Of a stretch of 64,000 bases of DNA, positions 27,828 through 36,707 are shown piece by piece. Where the stretch lies: assembly GCF_001597725.1 (NCBI RefSeq), contig NZ_LUTR01000001.1, positions 62,001 through 126,000 of the forward strand. Direction: 5' to 3'. Positions within the stretch are counted from its first letter, which is position 1, and each line of letters opens with the position of its first letter. Source of the DNA: Neptuniibacter marinus. GTDB taxonomy: Bacteria; Pseudomonadota; Gammaproteobacteria; Pseudomonadales; Balneatricaceae. Under the pieces are notes generated by a model. The model was not told the origin of the DNA. It made no database searches and worked only from the letters and a program-made list of their open reading frames with translations. The translations under genes were made by a program, and so were the position numbers.

Positions 27828-29905
27828 AGGGAGTAATGACTCTTAATTTCCCCTGCGGGAATAGGTGGAGAAAAGTAATAACCTTGGAGAAAAGACACGC
27901 CTAGCATTTGTAAGAACTGCACTTGATCTTCTGTTTCAACACCTTCAGCAACAGATTTAAGGCCTAGACTTTGTGCCAAATTTGCAATTGTTTTAACTAA
28001 TACATCTTGAGGCCTATCAATGCCCAATTCAGCGATAAATGCTTTATCTATTTTCAATACATCGATGGGTAATTCTTTGAGATAACTTAAACAAGAGAAC
28101 CCTGTGCCAAAGTCGTCAATAGAGATCGATATTCCCAATTCTCGAAGACGTGTAAGGTCTCGGGTGATCTTATGGCTAGTCTCTAACATTATGCTTTCAG
28201 TTACTTCAAGCTCGATCATTTTTGGATCGATACTATATTCTTCCATCGCCTTTAATAAGAAAGACAAAAAATGGGGATCAAGAAACTGTATTGGTGAAAT
28301 ATTAAGGCACACGCGAATACTTAAACCGTCCTTACACCATATCTGCAGCTGAGCAAAAACAAGCTGAATCATTCTTTCGCCAAGAGGGATAATTAAACGT
28401 GTTTCTTCAGCAAGCGGAATAAATTCATCAGGTGGGATTAGATATCCATTGTTGCCCTGTATTCGGGCAAGGGCTTCAACAGCCTCCAAAGCCCCCGTCT
28501 GTGAGTTTACGATCGGTTGATATAAGGCGATTACCTTATGATCTGAAATAGCTGTTTTTAGCTGCATATAGTGCTGACGTCTTGCTATAAAGTGTAACTC
28601 CATATCCTTAGAGTAAAAACACAACCCCTCATGCAATGAATCACTTTTCGCCCGATGTAAAGCCGCATCTGCATGCAACATTAATGACTGAGCATCTAGT
28701 GAATCGTCCGGATAAACACTCACACCCATACTAAGAGAAAAGGTATTGATATCAGTACACTGTAAAACAGTTTCTATTACATTCTCTCTAATCTTCACCG
28801 CTAAATTAGCTAAATCACTTAGCCTTTCAAGTTCGGGAACTAACACGATGAATTCATCGGCGCTGTGCCGACTAAGTGTTTCATTACATTGTAGTTGGGT
28901 ATTAATTTGTGATGCTATTGTTTTGAGCAGCCTATCACCAAAGTCAAAACCGAACTCTTCGTTAATTAACTTAAAGCGGTCAACATCGAGCATAATCAAA
29001 CCCAACTGACAGCCATTACTTTGAGTTCGCTTCATCTCTGCATCAAGGCGTTCCATCAACAAAAAGCGATTAGGAAGATTCGTTAATTGATCATACTGAA
29101 AGGTATTAGACATTTTAATTGCCATTGCGCGTGACTCATTAATATCGCGAAAAACAATGACAGCACCTACTACTTCACCCGATTCTGAAACTAATGGAGA
29201 AGCACTATCTTCAACTGGCATCCAACGCCCATTTTGTTTCATCATTTGGCAGTTAGTTGCCATATTGGCAACACGGCACTCCTCAATACAAATACGAATA
29301 GGGTTAATATGTGAAGGGCCATTATCACCAACGCGTAGCGGCATTATCTCTTCAATCACTCGCCCTTTAGCCTCAGTCTCTGTTATACCGATCATATACT
29401 CGGCCGCTTTATTCATGTACGTCACACAGCCATTCTTATCCGTGGTTAGTACGGCATCACCAATAGATTCCAAGGTGACTTTTGCGTGTCGGTGAACCTG
29501 AACTAATTCGCGCTCCCTATCACGTAATCGAAGGTGGGTTCGAACGCGAGCAGCAACCACCTCAGGCCTTAAAGGCTTGACTATAAAATCAACCGCGCCT
29601 CTTTTTAAACTAAGTAACTGTTCCTCTATAGATTCATGCACCGTAATAAATATAACGGGAATATTACGGGTTATTTCATTTGCTTTTAACTCAGCCAGAA
29701 CCTGATAACCATTAAGATGAGGCATCTCAATATCGAGCAAAATAACATCGGGTAAAATTTTAATCGCTTGATTTAAAGCGGATAAGCTATCCTGCTCAAA
29801 GAACACCTGCCCTATAGCGTTTAACGTTTTGTTTAAAATAGTGATTTGATTGGCATCATCATCCACCAATAATATACGGGGTAGCCGACTGTTAGCTAAA
29901 AACAT
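27824..29905 (-). CDS. REC-PAS-GGDEF(degenerate)-EAL phosphodiesterase
   Basis: A 693-residue protein and first gene of the operon. The receiver (1-125) has VILLDIEMPHLNG; a PAS domain spans about 140-260; the GGDEF-like domain (about 270-435) reads HSADEFIVL in place of GGDEF, so cyclase activity is probably lost. The EAL domain (about 440-690) keeps EALARI, NISPIQF and DDFGTGFSCLSYL, so c-di-GMP hydrolysis is expected. It overlaps the hybrid kinase start by ATGA. Together the operon has one kinase, one c-di-GMP producer and one degrader. Confidence 0.92.
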   Translation of the reverse strand: MFLANSRLPRILLVDDDANQITILNKTLNAIGQVFFEQDSLSALNQAIKILPDVILLDIEMPHLNGYQVLAELKANEITRNIPVIFITVHESIEEQLLSLKRGAVDFIVKPLRPEVVAARVRTHLRLRDRERELVQVHRHAKVTLESIGDAVLTTDKNGCVTYMNKAAEYMIGITETEAKGRVIEEIMPLRVGDNGPSHINPIRICIEECRVANMATNCQMMKQNGRWMPVEDSASPLVSESGEVVGAVIVFRDINESRAMAIKMSNTFQYDQLTNLPNRFLLMERLDAEMKRTQSNGCQLGLIMLDVDRFKLINEEFGFDFGDRLLKTIASQINTQLQCNETLSRHSADEFIVLVPELERLSDLANLAVKIRENVIETVLQCTDINTFSLSMGVSVYPDDSLDAQSLMLHADAALHRAKSDSLHEGLCFYSKDMELHFIARRQHYMQLKTAISDHKVIALYQPIVNSQTGALEAVEALARIQGNNGYLIPPDEFIPLAEETRLIIPLGERMIQLVFAQLQIWCKDGLSIRVCLNISPIQFLDPHFLSFLLKAMEEYSIDPKMIELEVTESIMLETSHKITRDLTRLRELGISISIDDFGTGFSCLSYLKELPIDVLKIDKAFIAELGIDRPQDVLVKTIANLAQSLGLKSVAEGVETEDQVQFLQMLGVSFLQGYYFSPPIPAGEIKSHYSL

Positions 29906-30476
29906 TAATACTCCATGCGAACGCTTTACTTACACATTGCTCTTGTAGACAAAAAACGCTCCCTTTTTTGCCTTTTCACCCGACAACCTTAAGACACAAA
30001 TTTAACACTAATATGAGAGTAAGCCTGCCATCCTATAAAACTAACTTGTAACGTTGAAAGGCACTGATAAAAATTAAAACAACTGAATTGACAGTAGCCT
30101 ATTATTACAGCGAGCCATATAAACTTAGCAATCTATATCTGTACTAGGAATGAATGCCTAGCGACAGAGATCGGCTCACTTCCATAACTAATCATCTCCC
30201 TAGATATGCTTTACCCAATCACAATACATACTACCCCTTTCAACAGTAGTACACCCTCAGTCACCCCGCAATAACCCCCCTTCATTTAAACCAGCGATCT
30301 ATTGAGTTAAGTACTTTTTACAGCCAGCACTTTTTCCTGAACCTGATAATAGTCCCAAATTGAGCTCTGTAGCTCAGTCCTCAAACGCGTCCCCTCATAA
30401 CAGACTAGCTTAAAGACTCTCTAGCGACCTTACACACAGGCACTCCAGAATAACAAGCTTAAACCCTTAGAATAGA
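29906..30476. other. Divergent intergenic region before the TRAP operon
   Basis: About 570 bp without a convincing gene or RNA between the EAL gene and the paired operator sites. It should hold the promoter of the c-di-GMP operon. A GCTCTGTAGCTCAGT stretch near 30363-30378 recalls a tRNA D-arm but has no tRNA context. Confidence 0.5.
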
Positions 30477-30505
30477 ATGAATAACGATTCATTTTGTATC
30501 ATTAT
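30477..30505. promoter_or_regulatory. Operator-like palindrome, copy 1
   Basis: A 29-bp element centred on the imperfect palindrome GATTCATTTTGTATC, preceded by ATGAATAAC. It matches the downstream copy at 25 of 29 positions by eye. It lies 117 bp upstream of the TRAP binding-protein gene. It is likely the binding site of a dimeric regulator; the IclR protein encoded at the end of the operon is the first candidate. Confidence 0.6.
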
Positions 30506-30532
30506 AAAAAACAACTTGACCTTTCTCTTCAT

Positions 30533-30561
30533 ATGAATAACGATACATATCGTATCGTTAT
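30533..30561. promoter_or_regulatory. Operator-like palindrome, copy 2
   Basis: The second 29-bp copy starts exactly 56 bp after the first and is the better palindrome: AACGATAC / GTATCGTT around a short spacer. A TTGACC box sits between the copies at about 30514, placing copy 2 where the -10 region would be. That position would suit repression. The promoter assignment is tentative. Confidence 0.62.
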
Positions 30562-30621
30562 ATTGAAAAATAAAAATAATCCTGAGCATACGCTCAAATA
30601 TAAACCGATGAGGAATAAGTC

Positions 30622-31698
30622 ATGCATTATCATGCAAAGTCACTAACGCCCTTTGTAACAGCCTTAGCTACAAGCACTTTTTTACTTACAAGCACAATCT
30701 CTGCAAACCTAGCAGCAGATGAGAAAATCCGCTGGAAAGTTCAAGCTGTTTTCGGCACCCATTTACCTGGGCTAGGTGATCCAATAAAACAGGTTGCAAA
30801 ACAGGTAAAGCAGGCAAGCGCTGGGAATATTCAATTTAAAGTTTACGAACCCGGAAAATTAGTTCCTCCTTTTGGCATCACTGAGGCGGTTAAAAATAAA
30901 CAGCTCAATGCAGGGTATGCTTGGCTTGGCTATGACCAAGGAAAAATCCCTGCCGCAGCATTACTTTCCGCTGTTCCTTTCGGTATGGAACCATGGGAAT
31001 ACGCAACTTGGTGGTATGAAGGCGAAGGTAAAAAACTCGCAGAAGAGCTCTACGGAAAGCACGGTGTACACCCTGTTTTATGTAGTGTTATCGGCCCAGA
31101 AACAGCGGGCTGGTTCGTCAAAGAGGTCAAATCAATGGATGATTTAAAAGGTCTCAAAATACGCTTCGCAGGTTTAGGGGGTAAAGTCCTTCAAAAAGCA
31201 GGGGCATCCGTTACTGTAATATCCAGTGGAGAAATCTTTCCCGCTTTAGAAAAGGGTGCAATAGACGCATCTGAGTTCTCAATGCCCGCTGTAGATCAAT
31301 TAATGGGGTTCGATAAGGTTGCTAAAAACAATTACTTCCCAGGCTGGCATCAAACGTTCACTGCATCACATCTTGTAGTCAATAAAGAAACTTGGGACGG
31401 TTTAAGTGAAGCCAATAAAGCAACCATAGATATGGCCTGCACAGCAGGTACATTTAGAGCCCTGACCCGTGGTGAATCCCTACAAGGTAAAGTCCTTGCT
31501 GGCTTCCCTGAGAAAGGCGTTACAGCCCATAAACTCAATGACGACATGCTCGGCTCCCTAAAAGCGCTGACCGATGAAGTGATGGCTGAAATTTCTGAGA
31601 AAGATGCAGATTTCAAAAAGATTTATCAATCTCAGCAAGCTTTCATCAACGAGTACAAACAGTGGAAGAAACTGGCGTACTTACCACGCGATTTCTAA
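30622..31698 (+). CDS. dctP: TRAP transporter solute-binding protein DctP
   Basis: A 358-residue periplasmic binding protein with a signal peptide ending near ISANLAADEKIRW. DctP-family signs are the N-terminal lobe FGTHLPGLGDPIKQVAKQV, the conserved carboxylate-binding Arg region MDDLKGLKIRFAGLGGKVLQKAG, and GEIFPALEKGAIDASEFSMP. TRAP binding proteins capture organic acids such as C3-C6 carboxylates or sulfonates. AGGAAT precedes the ATG. First gene of a five-gene catabolic operon. The ligand is not identifiable from sequence; downstream enzymes suggest a short hydroxy or aldehyde acid. Confidence 0.93.
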   Translation: MHYHAKSLTPFVTALATSTFLLTSTISANLAADEKIRWKVQAVFGTHLPGLGDPIKQVAKQVKQASAGNIQFKVYEPGKLVPPFGITEAVKNKQLNAGYAWLGYDQGKIPAAALLSAVPFGMEPWEYATWWYEGEGKKLAEELYGKHGVHPVLCSVIGPETAGWFVKEVKSMDDLKGLKIRFAGLGGKVLQKAGASVTVISSGEIFPALEKGAIDASEFSMPAVDQLMGFDKVAKNNYFPGWHQTFTASHLVVNKETWDGLSEANKATIDMACTAGTFRALTRGESLQGKVLAGFPEKGVTAHKLNDDMLGSLKALTDEVMAEISEKDADFKKIYQSQQAFINEYKQWKKLAYLPRDF

Positions 31699-31723
31699 TA
31701 AGTACTTTTCAACACAAATCCTA

Positions 31724-31762
31724 CCGCCCCACTTGCGTTTAACCAACACAAGCTGGGGGCGG
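31724..31762 (+). other. Strong hairpin between dctP and dctQ
   Basis: A GC-rich hairpin: CCGCCCC (31724-31730) pairs with GGGGCGG (31756-31762), and inside it CTTG pairs with CAAG and GTT with AAC. No T tract follows. In binding-protein operons such hairpins commonly protect the upstream mRNA, giving excess binding protein over permease; that role is inferred. Confidence 0.65.
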
Positions 31763-31806
31763 CTTGCCTAACAAACAGAATAAAAAGGCAAATTCTGGGA
31801 GAAATT

Positions 31807-32409
31807 ATGCAACCTGAATCTAGCGCTTCCATTAAACACCTTGAACTTGATCCCTTGATTCATCACACAGCACTGCCTGAGACCGCGCTATCAAAAACGG
31901 TTGATCGTTTTATTAGAGCGATAGGTCATCTATTTTCTTGGACTTGGGTCGTATTAATGGGCGTCATCATTCTTAACGTGCTCATGCGTTACATTTTGAA
32001 TGAAGGACGAATTGAGTTTGAAGAATTACAGTGGCACCTCTATGCACTCGGTTGGCTCGTAGGCCTCTCCTATTGCTTAGTCGCTGATGACCATGTTCGT
32101 GTGGATCTATTACATGATCGACTATCTCTTAAAACTCAAGCATGGGTTGAGTTAGTAGGTATCATCTTTTTACTAACCCCGTTTCTTATGATTGTCCTCT
32201 GGTATGCGATTCCCTTTATCACGTATTCCTATGAGCTGAGTGAGGTCTCGGAAGCACCAGGCGGCTTGCCCTACCGCTGGATTATTAAAAGTGTGCTTTT
32301 CGTAGGCTTTGCATTACTGACGCTGGCAACCCTATCACGTCTTTCCAAAGTTATCTCTTTACTGTTTTACCCAAAAGAGACGACTCGCCCACTCACAACA
32401 AAGGCTTAG
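31807..32409 (+). CDS. dctQ: TRAP transporter small permease DctQ
   Basis: A 200-residue membrane protein with four helices (WTWVVLMGVIILNVLMRY; LYALGWLVGLSYCLVADDHVRVD; ELVGIIFLLTPFLMIVLW; WIIKSVLFVGFALLTLA). The DctQ hallmark is the segment EFEELQWHLYALGWLVGLSY with ADDHVRVDLL. A soluble N-terminal tail of about 35 residues is longer than usual. GGGAGAAATT precedes the ATG. It pairs with the large permease starting 9 bp later. Confidence 0.92.
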   Translation: MQPESSASIKHLELDPLIHHTALPETALSKTVDRFIRAIGHLFSWTWVVLMGVIILNVLMRYILNEGRIEFEELQWHLYALGWLVGLSYCLVADDHVRVDLLHDRLSLKTQAWVELVGIIFLLTPFLMIVLWYAIPFITYSYELSEVSEAPGGLPYRWIIKSVLFVGFALLTLATLSRLSKVISLLFYPKETTRPLTTKA

Positions 32410-32417
32410 GAACTCAC

Positions 32418-33773
32418 ATGGAAATTAATGAAATTCTTGCACTTACCATGTTTGGTACGTTTATTTTCTTACTCTTCACCGGTTTCCCTGTGGCATGGGT
32501 AATGGGCGGGGTTGCAATTGTTTTTGCGGCGATAGCAATGTTTGCTGATGCACAATTTGACGCATTCATTGGAATTGATTGGAACTATCTCTCGATTATA
32601 GTCCCCCGCATTTGGTCGGTAATGACAAATTGGGTACTCGTAGCTTTACCTATGTTTATCTTTATGGGGTTAATGCTTGATCGTTCTGGCGTAGCTGAAG
32701 ACCTAATGAGCAATCTGTCGCGCCTTTTTGGACGTGTACGTGGCGGGCTAGCAGTAACGGTGACCTTTGTCGGATTATTGCTGGCAGCATCAACCGGAAT
32801 CATTGGCGCATCCGTTGTGTTACTGGCGACCTTAGGTATACCGTTGATGATGCGCGAAGGGTATAGCAAGGAGCTGGCATGTGGAACTGTTTGCTCAACA
32901 GGTACACTGGGTATTCTTATTCCCCCCAGTATTATGCTAGTTATGATGGGCGACCGTATCGGCTTATCTGTAGGGGACCTATTTTTAGGAGCGCTTTTCC
33001 CTGGGTTGCTACTGGCGGGGCTCTATGTCACCTACATATTGCTACATAGTTATTTTAAACCACTATCCGCTCCCCTTTCTGAAAGCGCCGAAAAAGTATC
33101 TATACGCATTTTACTAAATGTTATTTGGACTGTTTTGCCTACTGCCGGCCTTATTCTCGCTGTACTCGGCTCTATTTTCTTCGGTATAGCAACACCGACA
33201 GAAGCATCAGGGGTCGGTGCTTTTGGAGCCACTTTATTAGCTCTAAGTAAGGGACGCTTATCACTCAAAGTAGTTCGAGATGTAGGCCGTGAAACGACCA
33301 AAACAACCGCATTTATTTTTGCACTTTTACTCGGAGCTACCGCCTTTTCACTGGTACTGCGTGGCTTAGGCGGCGATGAACTCATTGAAGAAGCGCTAAC
33401 CGGATTACCTTTTGGCCCAACAGGCATAGTGATCTGTATTTTGGCCGTAACGTTTATTCTGGGGTTTTTCCTCGATTGGATAGAACTCACGTTGATCATT
33501 CTTCCGCTGGTTGCACCTGTTGTAGCAAACCTAGGTTTTGATCTAGTCTGGTTCACCATTCTATTTGCCGTATGCCTGCAAACATCTTTCCTAACCCCAC
33601 CGGTAGGCTTTGCCCTGTTCTACTTAAAAGGCGTTGCACCTAATGGCATTCAAATTGGCAACATTTATCGCGGAGTTATCCCTTTTATTCTGATTCAGAT
33701 AACAGGCTTATGCATTGTTTTTTATTGGCAAGGCATTGTGACTTGGCTGCCTGCTATCGCTTACGCGCCGTAA
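32418..33773 (+). CDS. dctM: TRAP transporter large permease DctM
   Basis: A 451-residue membrane protein with about 11-12 helices, the sodium-driven transport subunit. DctM patterns include LFTGFPVAWVMGGVA near the start, ALPMFIFMGLMLDRSGVAEDLM, STGIIGASVVLLATLGIPLMM, the glycine/proline-rich GTLGILIPPSIMLVMMGD, and near the end TSFLTPPVGFALFYLKG. AGGAACTCAC precedes the start. It completes the DctPQM transporter. Confidence 0.94.
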   Translation: MEINEILALTMFGTFIFLLFTGFPVAWVMGGVAIVFAAIAMFADAQFDAFIGIDWNYLSIIVPRIWSVMTNWVLVALPMFIFMGLMLDRSGVAEDLMSNLSRLFGRVRGGLAVTVTFVGLLLAASTGIIGASVVLLATLGIPLMMREGYSKELACGTVCSTGTLGILIPPSIMLVMMGDRIGLSVGDLFLGALFPGLLLAGLYVTYILLHSYFKPLSAPLSESAEKVSIRILLNVIWTVLPTAGLILAVLGSIFFGIATPTEASGVGAFGATLLALSKGRLSLKVVRDVGRETTKTTAFIFALLLGATAFSLVLRGLGGDELIEEALTGLPFGPTGIVICILAVTFILGFFLDWIELTLIILPLVAPVVANLGFDLVWFTILFAVCLQTSFLTPPVGFALFYLKGVAPNGIQIGNIYRGVIPFILIQITGLCIVFYWQGIVTWLPAIAYAP

Positions 33774-33846
33774 CCACTAATGATTTATGGCCACATTAAA
33801 TTTCCATACATGGTTCTCCCTGTTTATTCCATCGATAGGAGTCGAT

Positions 33847-35004
33847 ATGTCTAATCAAATTATTCTGCCACGCATCATGCAAATTGGCGAAGGCGCAAGT
33901 AAAGAGCTACCTAATATTTTAACTAGCCTTAACTGCAAACGTCCTTTAATTATTACTGACAAAATGATGGTAGAGCTAGGTTATACCGGCACTATCACAG
34001 AAAACCTTGCTAATCATATGATGTTTGCCGATGTGTTTGACGATACCGTACCTGAGCCTACGGTCGCATCTATCCAAGCCGGTGTGAATGCTGCCCGAGA
34101 CGGCGATTATGACTGTATAGTTGCCTTAGGGGGCGGTAGTCCAATCGACAGCGCTAAAGCGATCTCAATCCTAGCCCGATTTGGTGGAGAGATGCGTGAT
34201 TACAAGTTTCCCCGTATTGTTAATGAAGAAGGCTTGCCTGTTATTGCTATACCCACTACCGCGGGCACAGGCTCAGAAGCCACTCGTTTTACAATCATTA
34301 CCGATGAAGTCAGTGACGAAAAAATGCTCTGCGTAGGTATTGGCTTTATGCCCGTTGCTGCCTTAGTAGATTACAGCCTTACTTTGAGCCTACCACCTCG
34401 TATTACAGCTGATACAGGAATAGACGCACTAACCCACGCCATCGAAGCCTATGTGAGCCAAAAAGCCAACCCTTATAGTGATTCTCAAGCTTTAGCAGCC
34501 ATGGGACTTTTAGCCCCTAATTTACGCACTAGCTATAGTGATGGTGATAATAAAGCAGCACGAGAAGCGATGATGCTTGGCTCTACGTTAGCGGGGATAG
34601 CATTCTCAAATGCCTCTGTTGCATTAGTCCATGGTATGAGCCGACCTATCGGCGCGGCGTTTCATGTACCCCATGGTTTATCTAACGCCATGTTACTTCC
34701 AACCGTAACTGAGTTTTCCATCCCTGCAGCACCGGAGCGTTATGCCGACTGTGCACGCGCCATGAAAGTCGCTAACGAAACGGATAGTACAGATACAGCC
34801 AACGCTAAACTATTAGCCGAACTAACATCCCTAAACGATCAACTTCACGTCCCCACACCCGCACAATTTGGAATCGATTGTGAACAATTTTTTAACTTGA
34901 TGCCAACAATGGCAGAACAAGCACTGAGTTCAGGCTCACCTAACAACAATCCCCGTATTCCAAGTGCTGAAGAGATTGTTGCCCTGTACAAAAAACTGTG
35001 GTGA
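33847..35004 (+). CDS. Iron-containing alcohol dehydrogenase, DddB-like
   Basis: A 385-residue group III (iron-dependent) dehydrogenase. NAD-binding GGGSPIDSAKAISIL, the loop PTTAGTGSEATRFTIITD, and metal-site His residues in DALTHAIEAYVS and HGMSRPIGAAFHVPHGLSNA are visible. ATG 33847 was chosen for AGGAG 7 nt upstream; an in-frame upstream ATG at 33787 would add 20 residues without homology. With the semialdehyde dehydrogenase next door the pair resembles DddB-DddC of DMSP-catabolising gammaproteobacteria, where a 3-hydroxypropionate-type alcohol is oxidised to malonate semialdehyde. No DMSP lyase or DddD gene is present here, so the substrate stays open. Confidence 0.88.
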   Translation: MSNQIILPRIMQIGEGASKELPNILTSLNCKRPLIITDKMMVELGYTGTITENLANHMMFADVFDDTVPEPTVASIQAGVNAARDGDYDCIVALGGGSPIDSAKAISILARFGGEMRDYKFPRIVNEEGLPVIAIPTTAGTGSEATRFTIITDEVSDEKMLCVGIGFMPVAALVDYSLTLSLPPRITADTGIDALTHAIEAYVSQKANPYSDSQALAAMGLLAPNLRTSYSDGDNKAAREAMMLGSTLAGIAFSNASVALVHGMSRPIGAAFHVPHGLSNAMLLPTVTEFSIPAAPERYADCARAMKVANETDSTDTANAKLLAELTSLNDQLHVPTPAQFGIDCEQFFNLMPTMAEQALSSGSPNNNPRIPSAEEIVALYKKLW

Positions 35005-35093
35005 ATAACCACTTAAGACAGACTTTAAAGACTTTTTATCATTAAAATAAGCACCGCTAAGCGGCTATGCAGAATAAAAATGAGGTATCAACA

Positions 35094-36590
35094 ATGAGTA
35101 ACATCGGACACTTAATTAACGGCGAAATTGTTACCGATTCGACACGCTATCAAGATATATTTAACCCAGCAACGGGCACTATTTCAAAACAGGTTGCACT
35201 CGCATCAAAAGAAACAGTAGAGGAGGCTATCACCGCAGCACAAGCAGCCTACCCTGAATGGCGTAATACTCCCGCCATCAAACGTGCTCGTATTATGTTC
35301 AAATTTAAAGAACTGCTTGAGGCAAATGCCAATCATATCTGCAAACTGATCGGTGAAGAACACGGAAAAATTAGTCATGATGCCGCCGGTGAGTTGCAAC
35401 GAGGTATTGAAAATGTTGAATATGCATGCGGTATTCCTGAGCTTTTAAAAGGCGAATACAGCAAAAACGTTGGTCCCAGTATCGACTCTTGGAGCGAACT
35501 ACAACCACTTGGCGTCGTCGCAGGTATTACACCCTTTAACTTCCCAGCCATGGTACCTATGTGGATGTTCCCACTGGCCATTGCCTGCGGCAACACCTTT
35601 GTTCTTAAACCCTCAGAACGCGACCCAAGCTCAACACTATATATAGCTCAACTTCTACAAGAAGCTGGGTTACCTGATGGTGTAATGAACGTTGTTAATG
35701 GTGACAAAGAAGCAGTTGATGTGCTCCTTAGTGACCAACGTATTAAAGCAGTCAGCTTTGTTGGATCAACCCCTATCGCGGAATATATCTACAGCACAGC
35801 GAATGCCAACGGTAAACGCTGCCAGGCACTCGGCGGCGCTAAAAATCACGCTATCATTATGCCCGATGCAGATATGGATAATGCAGTAAACCAGCTGTTA
35901 GGAGCAGCATTTGGCTCATCTGGGGAACGCTGCATGGCCCTATCTGTAGCCGTTGCAGTAGGAAATGAAGCAGGTGATGCACTCGTTGCTAAAATGAGTG
36001 AAGCGATGAAAGACCTAAAAGTCGGCGCATTTTCGGACAGCTCAAATGACTTTGGCCCCGTTATCACTCGCCAGCATCAACAAAAAGTATTTGGCTTTAT
36101 TGATAGCGCAGAAAAAGATGGTGCAACAATTGTTGTCGATGGCCGCGCCCCTGAAATAGCCGGTTATGAAAATGGCTTCTTTGTCGGCGCAACACTGATC
36201 GACGGTGTAACCCAGACCATGCAAAGCTATCAGCAAGAGATCTTTGGACCAGTTTTACAAGTGGTTCGTGTTAATACAATGGAAGAAGCAATGCAGCTTA
36301 TCGACGACCATGAATATGGTAATGGCACATGTATATTTACACGTGATGGAGAAGCAGCACGTTACTTCTCCGACCATATCCAAGTAGGTATGGTTGGTAT
36401 TAATATCCCCCTCCCTGTACCCGTGGCTTATCACAGCTTTGGTGGCTGGAAACGCTCCCTGTTTGGTGATCTGCATGCCTACGGTCCAGACGGTGTGCGT
36501 TTTTACACTAAACGTAAAACGATCACGCAACGCTGGCCTTCAGCCGGTGTCCGAGAAGGCGCATCCTTCTCCATGCCAACGATGAAGTAA
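35094..36590 (+). CDS. mmsA: CoA-acylating (methyl)malonate-semialdehyde dehydrogenase
   Basis: A 498-residue aldehyde dehydrogenase of the MmsA class, which converts methylmalonate or malonate semialdehyde with CoA and NAD to propionyl- or acetyl-CoA. Class marks are GHLINGEIV at the start, ITPFNFPAMVPMWMFPLAIA, GGAKNHAIIMPDADMD, the catalytic Cys in GSSGERCMAL, and the MmsA C-terminal block PVPVAYHSFGGWKRSLFGD. ATG 35094 follows GAGG by 8 nt. Last structural gene of the TRAP operon, before a terminator. A DddC-like role is possible. Confidence 0.92.
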   Translation: MSNIGHLINGEIVTDSTRYQDIFNPATGTISKQVALASKETVEEAITAAQAAYPEWRNTPAIKRARIMFKFKELLEANANHICKLIGEEHGKISHDAAGELQRGIENVEYACGIPELLKGEYSKNVGPSIDSWSELQPLGVVAGITPFNFPAMVPMWMFPLAIACGNTFVLKPSERDPSSTLYIAQLLQEAGLPDGVMNVVNGDKEAVDVLLSDQRIKAVSFVGSTPIAEYIYSTANANGKRCQALGGAKNHAIIMPDADMDNAVNQLLGAAFGSSGERCMALSVAVAVGNEAGDALVAKMSEAMKDLKVGAFSDSSNDFGPVITRQHQQKVFGFIDSAEKDGATIVVDGRAPEIAGYENGFFVGATLIDGVTQTMQSYQQEIFGPVLQVVRVNTMEEAMQLIDDHEYGNGTCIFTRDGEAARYFSDHIQVGMVGINIPLPVPVAYHSFGGWKRSLFGDLHAYGPDGVRFYTKRKTITQRWPSAGVREGASFSMPTMK

Positions 36591-36617
36591 GCTCCCCGTC
36601 TATGCTTGATGGACATT

Positions 36618-36645
36618 CCCCCTCCCTATTGGGCGGGGGCTTTTT
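36618..36645 (+). terminator. Rho-independent terminator after mmsA
   Basis: Stem CCCCCTCCC / GGGCGGGGG with one mismatch, loop TATT, followed by C and five T residues, 28 bp past the stop. Confidence 0.88.
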
Positions 36646-36707
36646 CCCCTTTATTAATGTTAATAGCGACCTATAATAGTGGCTTCAATTAGGAGATAAA
36701 TTAACGC

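Noticed and set aside
30363-30378. tRNA-like GTAGCTCAGT in the region before the TRAP operon
   Set aside because: Only the D-arm-like words are present. No acceptor, anticodon or T-arm can be built around them.
29906-30476. Possible small RNA or hidden gene in the long intergenic gap
   Set aside because: No terminator, clear promoter or codon-like bias was seen by eye.
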